Source of the DNA: Erwinia sp. HDF1-3R
Lineage (GTDB): Bacteria; Pseudomonadota; Gammaproteobacteria; Enterobacterales; Enterobacteriaceae
DNA length: 64,000 nt
Reading direction: 5' to 3'
NCBI RefSeq assembly: GCF_039621855.1
Contig: NZ_CP155071.1
Location: 1,922,001-1,986,000, forward strand
Positions 37,992 to 47,306 of this stretch are shown piece by piece. The notes beneath the pieces are model-generated. The model had not been told where the DNA came from, did not search any database, and saw nothing but the letters and a program-made list of their open reading frames with translations. The translations under genes and the position numbers were made by a program. Numbering within the stretch: position 1 is the stretch's first letter; each line of letters begins with the position of its first letter.

Positions 37992-38112
37992 AGGGGCGCA
38001 GGTAACCTGTCGGCAGTAAATGTTTAATTAGCTTGCTAATTATGCGCTTAAAAAACAGTCATGAACAGGGCGGGACAGAGATATTTAAACGAGCAGGGAG
38101 TATCAGGAAGTG

Positions 38113-38140
38113 GGACAGTCCGACCGCTATCGGACTGTCC
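38113..38140. repeat. Inverted repeat related to a second one beyond lpxL
   Basis: Perfect 11-bp stem GGACAGTCCGA / TCGGACTGTCC with CCGCTA loop, 6 bp from the lpxL stop. The 10-mer GTGGGACAGT at 38110-38119 recurs in the hairpin at 39203-39226 on the other side of lpxL. Confidence 0.6.
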
Positions 38141-38146
38141 GTGGGC

Positions 38147-39070
38147 TTATTTGTAGAGAGAGGGCTCGCCTTTGGGGCGTGTTTTAAAACGGCGATGCAG
38201 CCACATATACTGCTCAGGCGCCATCAGCACGCCGTTCTCCACCACCTTGTTCATCCTGGCCGCCGTGGCCGCCTCGTCATCAAGGGGGATGGCTGTCTCT
38301 TCTGGCAGAATAACCATTTCATAGCCTTTGCCCTGCGGCAGGCGGCGCGGAACAAAGGGGATCACTGCGGGCTGGCCGCTGCGGATCAGCAGGTAGCTCC
38401 CACGGGTTGACGCGGCTTTTTCCACGCCAAAGAAGGGCACGAAAACGCTGCTTTTTGGGCCGTAATCGTGATCCGGGGCGTACCAGATAATATCGCCATT
38501 TTTCAGCGCCCGAATCATACCTTTCACGTCGCGGCGGTCGAGCATACTCTTATTGGAACGCATCCGCCCCCAGGTTTGCAGCCAGTCCAGCAGGGCATTG
38601 TCATTAGGGCGGTAAACGCCGATGCCGGGGTTATGGATGCCGAATATTCGGGCACCCAGCTCCAGCGTCAGAAAATGCATGCCAATCAGCAGTACGCCTT
38701 TGCCATCCTGATGCGCTTTTTCAATATGTTCCAGGCCACTGACCTGAAACCATTTCTTAATGCGCCAGTCGGGCCAAAACCACGCCATGCCGGTTTCGAT
38801 TAGGCCCATGCCAACAGATTCAAAGTTTCGGACCACCATCGCCTCGCGCTCGGCTTCCGGCATGGCGGGAAAGCAGAGTTCAAGATTGCGGCGCGCGACC
38901 CAGACGCGGCGACGCAGAAAGCGCATGGAGAGCCGGCCAAGGCCGCAGCCTGCGTAATAAAGAACGGGGTAGGGCAACAGTACCAACAGGTAAAGTAAAC
39001 CGATACCAAACCAGGTAAACCAATAACGTGGATGCAGCAACGCACGCGAAAATTGAGGCAGCTGAGTCAT
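38147..39070 (-). CDS. lpxL: Lipid A lauroyl acyltransferase LpxL
   Basis: Late acyltransferase (HtrB) that adds laurate to Kdo2-lipid IVA at the inner membrane. The 307-residue protein has one N-terminal membrane helix and the catalytic HFLTLE (H-x4-E variant of the H-x4-D/E box), plus [20 protein letters not shown] and YAPDHDYGP. Nearly collinear with E. coli LpxL (306). Flanked by hairpins at both ends. Confidence 0.95.
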   Translation of the reverse strand: MTQLPQFSRALLHPRYWFTWFGIGLLYLLVLLPYPVLYYAGCGLGRLSMRFLRRRVWVARRNLELCFPAMPEAEREAMVVRNFESVGMGLIETGMAWFWPDWRIKKWFQVSGLEHIEKAHQDGKGVLLIGMHFLTLELGARIFGIHNPGIGVYRPNDNALLDWLQTWGRMRSNKSMLDRRDVKGMIRALKNGDIIWYAPDHDYGPKSSVFVPFFGVEKAASTRGSYLLIRSGQPAVIPFVPRRLPQGKGYEMVILPEETAIPLDDEAATAARMNKVVENGVLMAPEQYMWLHRRFKTRPKGEPSLYK

Positions 39071-39202
39071 GAGTTTCCAGAGTAAAATAAAGGGGCACCA
39101 TTATGCGGGCCGGAGATGAACATTTATGGCCTATTGTGCCATTTTTTAAGAACAAACTGAAATTATCACGGTGTCGTTAAGGATGGGGTTAAGGATAGGG
39201 TT

Positions 39203-39226
39203 ACTGTCCCACCGCAGTGGGACAGT
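39203..39226. repeat. Perfect hairpin between lpxL and the OYE gene
   Basis: ACTGTCCCAC / GTGGGACAGT stem with CGCA loop, 9 bp beyond the OYE stop codon. Shares its arm with the hairpin at 38113-38140. No T-run; it may stabilise transcripts or terminate. Confidence 0.6.
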
Positions 39227-39234
39227 GATGTCGG

Positions 39235-40329
39235 TCAGGATTTAAACAGACCTTTTACTTCATGTGGCTCACAGCGCCAGTACTGCTCGGGCGCATTAAC
39301 TTTTGCACCCAGCTTCGCGGCGGCGTGCCACGGCCAGCGCGGGTCATAGAGCATGCCCCTGGCAAGCGCCACCATATCCGCCTGATTATCGGCCAGTACG
39401 GCCTCGGCCTGCTCAGGGTCGGTTATCAGACCAACGGCGATAACCGGGATAGCCACGGCCTGTTTGACCGCCGTCGCAAAAGGCACCTGATAATTGGGGC
39501 CGACCGCAATCTGCTGTTTCGGCGACAGGCCGCCGCTGGAAACGTGAATGTAAGCACAGCCTTCCTTCTCCAGCGCCTGACTCAGTGCCACAGACTGTTC
39601 TGTATCCCAGCCACCTTCCACCCAGTCGGTAGCAGAAATGCGCACGCCCACCGGTTTATCCGCCGGGAACACGCGACGGATCTCACGGAAAATCTCCAGC
39701 GTCAGGCGCATACGGTTTTCAAGCGAGCCACCGTACTGATCCTCGCGCGTGTTGGAGAGGGGCGAAAGGAACTGATGCAGCAGATAACCGTGTGCTGCAT
39801 GTACCTCGATCAAATCCAGCCCCAGCCGGTCGGCGCGAATGGCGCTGTCGACAAAGCCCTGCTTAATCTCCTCAATACGCGCGGTGGTTAAGGCAACCGG
39901 GGGGGTATCTGTCTCATTGAAAGGCACGGCTGAAGGGGCAGAGGTCTGCCAGCCTCCCTGCTCAGGCTGTAAAAAGCCGCCACCGTGCCAGGGAGCGTCA
40001 GTTGACGCCTTACGACCCGCGTGTGACAGCTGGATCCCCAGCGGAATTGAGGAGTACTGACGCACATCCTTTAACACATCCGCCAGCGCCTGCTCGGTTT
40101 CATCGTTATACAGCCCCAGGTCCTGCGGGGTAATGCGGCCAGCAGCCTCAACGGCGGATGCCTCAAGGATCAGCAGTCCTGCACCGGAAAGCGCGAGGTG
40201 GCCCAGATGGATGCGGTGCCAGGCGGTGGCCCGGCCCCGATCGGCGGAATACTGGCACATCGGGGCGATGGTGATGCGGTTTTCCAGGGTGAGCTTACCC
40301 AGCGTTATCGGGGTGAAAAGGTGACTCAT
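39235..40329 (-). CDS. Old-yellow-enzyme-type NADH:flavin oxidoreductase
   Basis: FMN-dependent ene-reductase of 364 residues, (beta/alpha)8 barrel. It belongs to the YqjM/NamA/XenA-type subgroup: N-terminal IAPMCQYSA with the active-site Cys, HLGHLALSGAGL, QLSHAGRK, the HAAHGYLLHQFLSPLSNTREDQYGG motif with two FMN/substrate residues, and VGLITDPEQAE. It reduces activated alkenes such as enals or xenobiotics. GGAG upstream of ATG 40329. In E. coli this position holds yceI/yceJ, so this is a lineage-specific gene. Confidence 0.92.
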   Translation of the reverse strand: MSHLFTPITLGKLTLENRITIAPMCQYSADRGRATAWHRIHLGHLALSGAGLLILEASAVEAAGRITPQDLGLYNDETEQALADVLKDVRQYSSIPLGIQLSHAGRKASTDAPWHGGGFLQPEQGGWQTSAPSAVPFNETDTPPVALTTARIEEIKQGFVDSAIRADRLGLDLIEVHAAHGYLLHQFLSPLSNTREDQYGGSLENRMRLTLEIFREIRRVFPADKPVGVRISATDWVEGGWDTEQSVALSQALEKEGCAYIHVSSGGLSPKQQIAVGPNYQVPFATAVKQAVAIPVIAVGLITDPEQAEAVLADNQADMVALARGMLYDPRWPWHAAAKLGAKVNAPEQYWRCEPHEVKGLFKS

Positions 40330-40538
40330 GAATTTTCTCCGGTATCAATCACAGTTCTGAACTGAACAGGCTAACTATAGGCGGTTATTTCTGTGATGTT
40401 GATCAGGCTATGCTGTTAAGTGCCAAACATTACCTTTTAAAGAACCCGGCAACGACTGACGAATCTGGTTTGATTTCCGAATGATTCAGGTATCATAGCC
40501 GCCGCAAAATTTCTCTCTTGAATGCAGGAACGAACACC

Positions 40539-41591
40539 ATGCCAGTGTTACATAACCTTGTTTCCAATGAAGAGCTGAGGGCGCGCATGCTGGCCGAAAC
40601 CGAGCCGCGCACCACCGTCTCTTTTTATAAATACTTCACTGTTGACGATCCGAAAGCCTTTCGTGACGCGCTCTATGTTGCGCTGACCCGACTTAAGGTT
40701 TTTGGCCGCGTCTACGTTGCGGCCGAAGGCATCAATGCCCAGATTAGCGTACCTGCCAGCCAGTACGACGCGATGAAAACGATGCTCTATGCCTTCCATC
40801 CGGCGCTGGATAACCTGCGGATGAATATCGCGCTGGACGATGACGGTAAATCGTTCTGGGTGCTGCGCCTGAAGGTGCGCGAACGTATCGTAGCGGATGG
40901 CATCACCGATGATTCCTTTGATGCCAGCGATGTGGGTGACTACCTCAAAGCGAATGAAGTGAACGCCATGCTGGACGATCCCGAGGCGATATTTGTCGAT
41001 ATGCGTAACCACTATGAGTACGAAGTGGGCCATTTCGAGAACGCGCTTGAGATCCCTGCCGATACCTTCCGCGATCAGCTGCCGATGGCGGTCGATATGC
41101 TGCAGGACAATAAGGACAAAAAAATCGTCATGTATTGCACCGGGGGCATTCGCTGTGAGAAGGCCAGCGCCTGGATGCGACATAATGGTTTTGAGAACGT
41201 TTATCACGTGGAAGGCGGGATTATCGAATATGCCCGGCGCGCGCGTGAGCAGGGGCTACCCGTGCGCTTCAAGGGCAAAAATTTTGTTTTTGACGAGCGG
41301 ATGGGGGAGCGTATCTCCGACGAGGTGATTGCGCACTGCCATCAGTGCGGCACGGTGTGCGATAACCACGTCAACTGCAAGAACGATGGCTGCCACCTGC
41401 TGTTTATCCAGTGCCCAGCCTGTGCGGAAAAGTACCAGCACTGCTGTAGTCCGCTCTGTATGGAAGAGCTGGTCCTTACGCCGGAAGAGCAGCGCGCGCG
41501 TCGCGCGGGCCGTGAAAACGGTAATAAGGTGTTCAATAAGTCGCGTGGCTTATTGAATATGACCTTAAAGATCCCCGAGTCAGATCGCTAA
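40539..41591 (+). CDS. trhO: tRNA uridine(34) hydroxylase TrhO
   Basis: Rhodanese-domain enzyme (YceA) that makes 5-hydroxyuridine at tRNA position 34 in an oxygen-dependent way. ATG 40539 (AGGAA eight bases upstream) aligns with E. coli MPVLHN. The 350-residue protein has an acylphosphatase-like N-terminal domain ([17 protein letters not shown]), the rhodanese loop [13 protein letters not shown] with the catalytic Cys, and a C-terminal Cys-rich zinc-type segment ([27 protein letters not shown]). Confidence 0.95.
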   Translation: MPVLHNLVSNEELRARMLAETEPRTTVSFYKYFTVDDPKAFRDALYVALTRLKVFGRVYVAAEGINAQISVPASQYDAMKTMLYAFHPALDNLRMNIALDDDGKSFWVLRLKVRERIVADGITDDSFDASDVGDYLKANEVNAMLDDPEAIFVDMRNHYEYEVGHFENALEIPADTFRDQLPMAVDMLQDNKDKKIVMYCTGGIRCEKASAWMRHNGFENVYHVEGGIIEYARRAREQGLPVRFKGKNFVFDERMGERISDEVIAHCHQCGTVCDNHVNCKNDGCHLLFIQCPACAEKYQHCCSPLCMEELVLTPEEQRARRAGRENGNKVFNKSRGLLNMTLKIPESDR

Positions 41592-41663
41592 CTTTACGAT
41601 AGCGCTAACGATCCCCGATCCGGACCGTTAGCGTAACGTTGACGCTGAAAGATCCCGCAGTCG

Positions 41664-41733
41664 GATCTGCCCGCGTTAAGGGCCAGTCCGATTTGCCCGC
41701 GTTCAGGGGCCAGTCGAACGGCTGGCCCTGTTT
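41664..41733. repeat. Tandem 26-bp repeat and hairpin
   Basis: Two adjacent imperfect copies (41664-41689 and 41690-41716) sharing TGCCCGCGTT and GGGCCAGTC. The end forms a GGGCCAG / CTGGCCC hairpin (41707-41728) followed by TG and TTT, a possible terminator for trhO. Further decayed GATCCC(C)G units lie upstream (41570-41660). Confidence 0.5.
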
Positions 41734-41993
41734 GACGCTTATACAGTTTTGTCCTTTCTGCTTACGCTGCCTGCATTTACGCCAAAAATTCCGCAATTAA
41801 AACGATAGCTATCACAAACTTGAAAAAAAACGGGTCGTCTACTAGAGTAAATATCCGTAAAGAAAAGTTGCCCACGCGTATTAACACCTTCGCCCCGTCG
41901 CAATCCGCTGCTTTATAGCTTTCTTTCCCTTTAGTTCATTTTTCACCGGCAACGAAAGCTATAACGCTGCTCACCCTTACTCATGGAGCTTGT
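41734..41993. other. proP upstream region
   Basis: Intergenic sequence before proP that should hold its osmotically controlled promoters. I could not assign Fis, CRP or RpoS sites by eye with confidence. Confidence 0.3.
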
Positions 41994-43463
41994 ATGAGCA
42001 ACACAGAAAAACAGAAGAAGCATTTCTGGCAAAAGCCAAAGAAGCCAAAAGAGCTGACCTTCGAAGATATTACTATCGTTGATGGCGACATGCTCAAGCG
42101 CGCCGTAGGTGCTGCAGCCTTGGGTAACGCCATGGAGTGGTTCGATTTTGGTGTTTACAGCTATCTTGCCGTTACCATTGGTAAGGTGTTCTTCCCCGGC
42201 GGCAGCGCGGCGGCACAGCTGCTGGCGACCTTTGGCGCCTTCGCGGCGGCCTTCCTGGTGCGTCCGGTGGGTGGTCTGGTGTTTGGTCCACTCGGTGACC
42301 GAATTGGTCGTCAGAAAGTGCTGGCGATCACCATGATCATGATGTCCATCGGGACATTTTGCATCGGTATCATCCCCAGCTACGAGAAGATTGGTATCCT
42401 GGCACCGATCCTGCTGCTGGTTGCCAGGCTGGTACAGGGCTTCTCTACCGGGGGGGAATACGGTGGTGCCGCAACCTTTATCGCGGAATATTCAACCGAT
42501 AACCGTCGCGGCTTTATGGGCAGCTTTCTGGAATTCGGCACGCTCGGCGGTTACCTGTTGGGAGCGGGCCTGGTCACGGCGTTGACCGCCTTTATGCCGG
42601 AACAGACGCTGTTGGACTGGGGCTGGCGCATTCCTTTCTTCATCGCCGCGCCACTGGGCCTCTTTGGTCTGTATGTGCGTCTGAAACTGGAAGAGACGCC
42701 CGCTTTTCAAAAGCATATGGAGAAACAGGAAGCGCTGGAGCACAGCAAACCCCGTCTGACGTTGTTTCAGATGTTAAGCAAGTACCGCGCGCAGATGCTG
42801 AAGTGTATTGGTCTGGTGCTGCTGTTTAACGTCTCTAACTACATGCTCACCTCCTATATGCCAAGCTACCTGACCGGGATTCTGGGGCTGAGTGAGATGA
42901 GCAGCCTGCTGCTGATCCTGGTGGTGATGTTTGTCATGATGCCGCTGACGCTGTTCTGGGGGCACTGGAACGATCGCCTGGGCCGTCGTCCTGTTATTTG
43001 GGGCGGCGCAGTTGCCCTGATAGTGATGGCGATCCCCTGCCTGATGCTGATTGGATCAGGTAATATGCTATGGGTATTCGTGGGCCTGATTATCCTTGGG
43101 GCGATTCATACCTGCTTCAGCGGCTCAATGCCCGCAACGCTTCCGGCACTGTTTGCCACTGATATTCGCTACAGCGCGCTGGCGATTGGTTTTAACCTTT
43201 CCGTTTCGCTGTTCGGGGGTACCACGCCGCTGATTACCACCTGGCTGGTCAGTACAACGCACAATCTGATGATGCCGGCCTACTATTTAATGGGCGCAGG
43301 GGTTATTGGCGTGATTACCGTATTTACCATGCGTGAAACGGCGCGGAAGCCGCTTAATGGATCGGCCCCGGCGGTGGCGAATGAGGCAGAAGCCCATAAG
43401 CTAATTAACAAGCTTCGTCTGCGACAGAAAAAGAAAGACGCCGCGCTTAATACGCCAAAGTAA
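41994..43463 (+). CDS. proP: Osmoprotectant/proton symporter ProP
   Basis: MFS metabolite:H+ symporter importing proline, glycine betaine and ectoine under osmotic upshift. The 489-residue protein has twelve helices, motif A in GPLGDRIGRQKVL, and GNAMEWFDFGVYSYLAV, RLVQGFSTGGEYGGAATF typical of ProP. The C-terminus ends with a short basic tail (KLRLRQKKK) instead of the heptad-repeat coiled coil of E. coli ProP (500 residues), so it looks like the coiled-coil-less group. Such forms may sense a different osmotic range. GGAGC precedes ATG 41994. Confidence 0.94.
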   Translation: MSNTEKQKKHFWQKPKKPKELTFEDITIVDGDMLKRAVGAAALGNAMEWFDFGVYSYLAVTIGKVFFPGGSAAAQLLATFGAFAAAFLVRPVGGLVFGPLGDRIGRQKVLAITMIMMSIGTFCIGIIPSYEKIGILAPILLLVARLVQGFSTGGEYGGAATFIAEYSTDNRRGFMGSFLEFGTLGGYLLGAGLVTALTAFMPEQTLLDWGWRIPFFIAAPLGLFGLYVRLKLEETPAFQKHMEKQEALEHSKPRLTLFQMLSKYRAQMLKCIGLVLLFNVSNYMLTSYMPSYLTGILGLSEMSSLLLILVVMFVMMPLTLFWGHWNDRLGRRPVIWGGAVALIVMAIPCLMLIGSGNMLWVFVGLIILGAIHTCFSGSMPATLPALFATDIRYSALAIGFNLSVSLFGGTTPLITTWLVSTTHNLMMPAYYLMGAGVIGVITVFTMRETARKPLNGSAPAVANEAEAHKLINKLRLRQKKKDAALNTPK

Positions 43464-43480
43464 CGGCGCGTAGATAAAAA

Positions 43481-43499
43481 AACCGGGCGAGGCCCGGTT
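43481..43499 (+). terminator. Hairpin after proP (1)
   Basis: AACCGGGC / GCCCGGTT stem with a GAG loop, preceded by an A-run, 18 bp after proP. Likely part of a tandem terminator. Confidence 0.7.
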
Positions 43500-43512
43500 A
43501 AATAAGACGGTA

Positions 43513-43552
43513 AAAAACGCCCTGTAAGCGATGCGCTGGCAGGGCGTTTTTA
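43513..43552. terminator. Terminator between proP and solA
   Basis: AACGCCCTG / CAGGGCGTT nine-bp stem with flanking A-run and T-run, so usable from both strands between convergent proP and solA. Confidence 0.85.
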
Positions 43553-43576
43553 ATAATCGTTACCAGACTAATCAAA

Positions 43577-44695
43577 TCATAAACGTGAAAGACTAAATGG
43601 CGATAAATCAAATTGAGAGGATTTATCCTGGGCAAAATCTGCCGCTATTTCGCCTAATACGGTTGAAAATTTAAAACCATGTCCGCTCAGGCCGCTAATA
43701 ATAAGTCGATCCGGCGAACCGGGTAGAGTATCAATAATAAAGTTTTCATCCTGCGTATTATCGTAAGTGCAGGCTTCTCCCCGCAGACAGACCCCCACGC
43801 CCGGTAAGAACTGGCGCAGAAAAGAGAAGAGCTCACTGCCATCTTCGGCGACGGAGCCAAAAGACTTGCGTTGTTCAGGCGATGTGATGGTCTGGCCGCC
43901 GTTGTGTTTACCAATCTTAATAGCATTGTTATCAGCCGGGAAACCGTAAAACTGCCCGCCGTCAGGCGTTTCAACGGTAAAAGCGGGGAAGCGGTTATTT
44001 TCGCTGTAGCGCCCATCGGCCTGATGCCAGGCGAAGACTTTCCTGACCGGCGTGATGGGCAGGGAGGGGAGCAGAGATTTCACCCAGGTTCCTGCGCTAA
44101 GCAGCAGTTTTCGCGCGCAAAAGTCGCCATCGGCGGTGCTAACCCATTGCAAACCGTCGCGCTCCTCAAGCGAGTCCACGCCGCAGTTAAACAGCTGCGC
44201 ACAGCCTGCCTCTTTCGCCAACCGAATCATATGACGGATCGCCAGCTCTGATTTCAGGTAGCCCGAGCGGGGTTCGAAAATGCCGCTATAGCCAGGTGGA
44301 ACGCTGAGCTGAGGCCAGCGGCGAGTCACGTCATCACCGCTAAGCGTTTCTGTTTCAAGTGTAAACTGACTGACGCTATGGCGGATATTGCGCATAAAGG
44401 TTGAGTCGTCGGGAGCCAGATTAATCACGCCGCAGCGATGCATAATGCGCTCGCCGCAGTCGGTTTCCAGCTGGTCCCACAGCTGCTGTGCGCGCAGTAT
44501 CATCGGGACATAGTACGCGCCTTCGCCATAGGCATGGCGGATCAGTCGCGTTTCACCATGATGGCTGCCCTGCTGGTGGGGAGGATGATGCCGGTCAATC
44601 ATCAGAACCTTCAGTCCGGCCTGCGTAGCGTACAAGCCCGCAGCCGCGCCAACCGAGCCGCTGCCCACTACGATTAAATCATAAACCATCTGCAT
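43577..44695 (-). CDS. solA: N-methyl-L-tryptophan oxidase
   Basis: Sarcosine-oxidase-type flavoenzyme (372 residues) oxidising N-methyl amino acids with release of formaldehyde and peroxide; FAD is covalently held through a Cys in this family ([11 protein letters not shown] near residue 308). The N-terminal dinucleotide fold [13 protein letters not shown] and [17 protein letters not shown] are nearly the same as in E. coli SolA. ATG 44695 and 44689 are both possible starts. Confidence 0.94.
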   Translation of the reverse strand: MQMVYDLIVVGSGSVGAAAGLYATQAGLKVLMIDRHHPPHQQGSHHGETRLIRHAYGEGAYYVPMILRAQQLWDQLETDCGERIMHRCGVINLAPDDSTFMRNIRHSVSQFTLETETLSGDDVTRRWPQLSVPPGYSGIFEPRSGYLKSELAIRHMIRLAKEAGCAQLFNCGVDSLEERDGLQWVSTADGDFCARKLLLSAGTWVKSLLPSLPITPVRKVFAWHQADGRYSENNRFPAFTVETPDGGQFYGFPADNNAIKIGKHNGGQTITSPEQRKSFGSVAEDGSELFSFLRQFLPGVGVCLRGEACTYDNTQDENFIIDTLPGSPDRLIISGLSGHGFKFSTVLGEIAADFAQDKSSQFDLSPFSLSRL

Positions 44696-44750
44696 CCGGG
44701 TCCTTAGTAATCAGGTGAGGCATGCAGAATAGCAAACTGTCGCAGTAATG

Positions 44751-44773
44751 AAAAAGGCACCCTGTTGGGTGCC
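44751..44773 (-). terminator. Terminator of bssS
   Basis: GGCACCC / GGGTGCC stem with TGTT loop; on the minus strand a five-T run follows. Lies 23 bp downstream of bssS. Confidence 0.85.
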
Positions 44774-44795
44774 CTTAAGATAAAGCCAAAACGGA

Positions 44796-45050
44796 CTAAT
44801 GCTTTTTGTAATCACGATCCTGATATTCCGTGGCTTCTATCTTGGCAATACCGGCTTCGAGGATAGAGATAAATTGTCTGGCAACATCAGTGGTTAACCA
44901 ATAGGTCTGCCCCACTTCAGCCTCTTCGGACTGCTGCTCGTTTGAGGTAAGGGAATGTAGCCGGATCATCATTGCATCGTAGCTGTCTACGGTACTGATA
45001 TCCCACCCAACGAGGGGATGTGTCTGGATAACGTCTTTGTTTCTGTCCAT
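44796..45050 (-). CDS. bssS: Biofilm regulator BssS
   Basis: 84-residue cytoplasmic protein known to affect biofilm formation and motility in E. coli through indole and catabolite-linked signalling; no biochemical activity is established. VIQTHPLVGWDISTVDSYDA and WLTTDVARQFISILEAGIAKIE match E. coli BssS (YceP). It lies between solA and a small unassigned gene on the same strand. Confidence 0.93.
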   Translation of the reverse strand: MDRNKDVIQTHPLVGWDISTVDSYDAMMIRLHSLTSNEQQSEEAEVGQTYWLTTDVARQFISILEAGIAKIEATEYQDRDYKKH

Positions 45051-45252
45051 TATGATCCCCTTATTATTCGTGTTAATGATGACAACGAAGTGATTTATCG
45101 AGGTTCAATGCGGTCTTTTTTTCACAGAGCCGTTTAACTATAACAGGGATTTTGAATTTGGCTGAATGAAATTTACCCACAGGATGAATGGGTGTTTTAT
45201 TTGGTTATTATTTCGTCAGGGCATCTTCACGAAATTAATCGCACCGGCGCGT

Positions 45253-45543
45253 TTAAAAAAGTGGGGATCGGTCATCACCCTGAAGCGGTATATTGATCGG
45301 CGCACGATGCTTTTCAACTTCTTCAGCCAGGCGGGAAAAATGCTGCCGCATATTTTCATCACGGTCGTGATTTTGCGCCTCCAGCCGCAGACGCTGCGTC
45401 AGTAATAAAACAGCCTTCTCATCCAGGCAAAATGAAAGGGAGGAAAAAGCAATTTCTAATACGCTGAGGCGTCGCTGCTGGTCGGCAATCAGTCCCAGTA
45501 ATTCACCAAATGTCATCGCTTCTTCGGGGGTTTCAGGCGTCAT
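45253..45543 (-). CDS. Small unassigned protein between bssS and dinI
   Basis: A 96-residue acidic/amphipathic protein. Start ATG 45543 is chosen because GAGGA lies seven bases upstream; the longer frame from 45657 has an implausible proline/arginine-rich lead. Residues about 8-75 look mostly helical (FGELLGLIADQQRRLSVLEIAF, MRQHFSRLAEEVEKH), perhaps coiled-coil. No family is recognised, and E. coli has no gene here. It lies 143 bp after dinI on the same strand. Confidence 0.6.
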   Translation of the reverse strand: MTPETPEEAMTFGELLGLIADQQRRLSVLEIAFSSLSFCLDEKAVLLLTQRLRLEAQNHDRDENMRQHFSRLAEEVEKHRAPINIPLQGDDRSPLF

Positions 45544-45686
45544 GATGGGTTCCTCAGCTGAGCTTGTGTCAGGGACAGGTAATCTAAACCAGTCTACAAC
45601 GGCAGAGGCATTACGGCGAGGGGGGCGGGGATGAAAAACAAAAAGGCCGGATGGCAAAACCCGGCAAGCTACGGCACAAAATAGAA

Positions 45687-45932
45687 TCAGTCAGTGATAA
45701 ACCAGTCGTCAGCGCTTTCCCAGGTTTCCTGGAGGATTTCGGTAACGCGGTCTTTGGCTTCTTTGCCTCCACCCATGACGGTCAGATTATTGGACCCGGC
45801 ATAACGGACGGAGACGCTGTTTGGCGATTCCGGGAACTGCTTATCAATGCGCTTGATCAGCTCATTTGAGAGCGCATCGATGGCACCGGCGGGAAGAGAA
45901 GTAGTTTTTGCAACGGTAACTTCAACACGCAT
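45687..45932 (-). CDS. dinI: DNA damage-inducible protein I
   Basis: 81-residue SOS protein that binds and stabilises RecA filaments and limits UmuD cleavage. MRVEVTVAKT, ELIKRIDKQFPE and the acidic C-terminal helix (VTEILQETWESADDWF) are family hallmarks. GGAGG sits five bases upstream of ATG 45932, and a consensus LexA box is 20 bp before the start, so SOS control is evident. Confidence 0.94.
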   Translation of the reverse strand: MRVEVTVAKTTSLPAGAIDALSNELIKRIDKQFPESPNSVSVRYAGSNNLTVMGGGKEAKDRVTEILQETWESADDWFITD

Positions 45933-45952
45933 AACAGCCTCCGATTAAGTTA

Positions 45953-45968
45953 CTGTGAATATATACAG
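45953..45968. promoter_or_regulatory. LexA (SOS) box of dinI
   Basis: CTGTGAATATATACAG, an exact CTG-N10-CAG with AT-rich centre matching the enterobacterial LexA consensus, 20 bp upstream of the dinI start. Confidence 0.93.
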
Positions 45969-46017
45969 TATTTAACGCAGAGGCAATCACTTTCTGAAAC
46001 GAACCCTGGCCGGGGCG

Positions 46018-47067
46018 TTAACGCTCTACCGTCCAGTTAAGCGTCTCGCCCGCCAGGAAGGGGATCAGGCGGTCATTACCCAGCGCAATGCTTTCGGCTA
46101 CTTTCCAGGGCTTGCGAACCAGCTTCACCGTCCCCTCGTTTAGCGGCAGGCCGTAGAAACGCGGCCCGTTTAGCGAACAAAATGCCTCAAAATGCGCAAG
46201 GGCGTTCATCTCCTCAAACACTGTCGCATAGGCAGACAGCGCGGTTGGCGCATTAAATACCCCGGCGCAGCCGCAGCTGGACTCTTTACGGTGTTGCAGA
46301 TGCGGAGCCGTGTCGGTGCCAAGGAAGAAGCGATCGTTGCCGCTGGCTATCACCTCACGCAGCGCCTGTTGATGAACGTTGCGCTTTAATATCGGCAGGC
46401 AGTACAGATGGGGCCGGATGCCGCCAACCAGCATATGATTACGGTTAAACATCAGGTGCTGAGGTGTGATGGTGGCCGCCAGCAGGCTATCGCCCTCCTG
46501 GACATAGGCGGCGGCTTCCCGGGTGGTGATATGTTCCATCACCACTTTCAGCGCCGGAAACTGCCTGCGCAACGGGATCATCACCGTCTCAATAAAACGC
46601 GCCTCGCGATCGAAGATATCAATATCTGCACCGGTCACTTCACCATGGACCAGCAGCGGCATGCCGATTTTCTGCATTCGCTCCAGCACCGAGGCGATGC
46701 TGGCGATATCCGTTACGCCGTAGCTGGAGTTAGTTGTGGCATGGGCGGGATACAGCTTCGCGGCAGTGAAAACACCGTCGTTAAAGCCGGTTTCCAGTTC
46801 ACTGGCGTCCAGCGTATCCGTCAGATAACAGGTCATCAGGGGGGTGAAATCGTGCCCGGCAGGGCGCGCAGCCAGAATTCGTTCACGGTAGGCCACGGCA
46901 GCCGCCACGCTGGTAACTGGCGGGACCAGGTTAGGCATCACAATGGCCCGACCGCACACTTCACTGGTATAGGGCAGCACGGTTTGCAGCATCTCGTCGT
47001 CACGCAAATGGATATGCCAGTCGTCAGGGCGGCGGATCAGGAGTTGCTGGGGAAGTGTTGTCATCAT
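46018..47067 (-). CDS. pyrC: Dihydroorotase
   Basis: Zinc amidohydrolase converting carbamoyl aspartate to dihydroorotate in pyrimidine synthesis. The 349-residue protein shows the metal ligands: WHIHLRD (HxH), the carboxylated Lys in [24 protein letters not shown] and the catalytic Asp in LGTDTAPH. Two tandem ATGs (47067, 47064) follow GGAG. E. coli pyrC is controlled by start-site switching into a leader hairpin; I could not make out an equivalent hairpin here. Confidence 0.96.
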   Translation of the reverse strand: MMTTLPQQLLIRRPDDWHIHLRDDEMLQTVLPYTSEVCGRAIVMPNLVPPVTSVAAAVAYRERILAARPAGHDFTPLMTCYLTDTLDASELETGFNDGVFTAAKLYPAHATTNSSYGVTDIASIASVLERMQKIGMPLLVHGEVTGADIDIFDREARFIETVMIPLRRQFPALKVVMEHITTREAAAYVQEGDSLLAATITPQHLMFNRNHMLVGGIRPHLYCLPILKRNVHQQALREVIASGNDRFFLGTDTAPHLQHRKESSCGCAGVFNAPTALSAYATVFEEMNALAHFEAFCSLNGPRFYGLPLNEGTVKLVRKPWKVAESIALGNDRLIPFLAGETLNWTVER

Positions 47068-47243
47068 CGTGCTCCGGCAGAAGTGAAATCAGTCAGTGAT
47101 GGCTGGATTTGGCCGGGTATCAAGCATAGGGATAAAGCGGGCTGAATGCACCAGGTTTGTTTACCGTCGGAAAAAAAAGATTTCAGCGGGTAAGCGTAGT
47201 CTGGCCGTTAATCACGCCGGTGGCGGCCTCAGAGAGGGGGGAG

Positions 47244-47295
47244 GGCGCGCTGTGGAACAAGAGTCGCGCCCATCAACAGGGGCGCACAGCGCGCC
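47244..47295. repeat. Long inverted repeat between pyrC and yceB
   Basis: Perfect 11-bp arms GGCGCGCTGTG and CACAGCGCGCC around a 30-base loop, just downstream of the yceB stop. No T-run follows on the minus strand. May act as the 3' end structure of yceB mRNA. Confidence 0.5.
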
Positions 47296-47306
47296 TCTGA
47301 AGTCGC

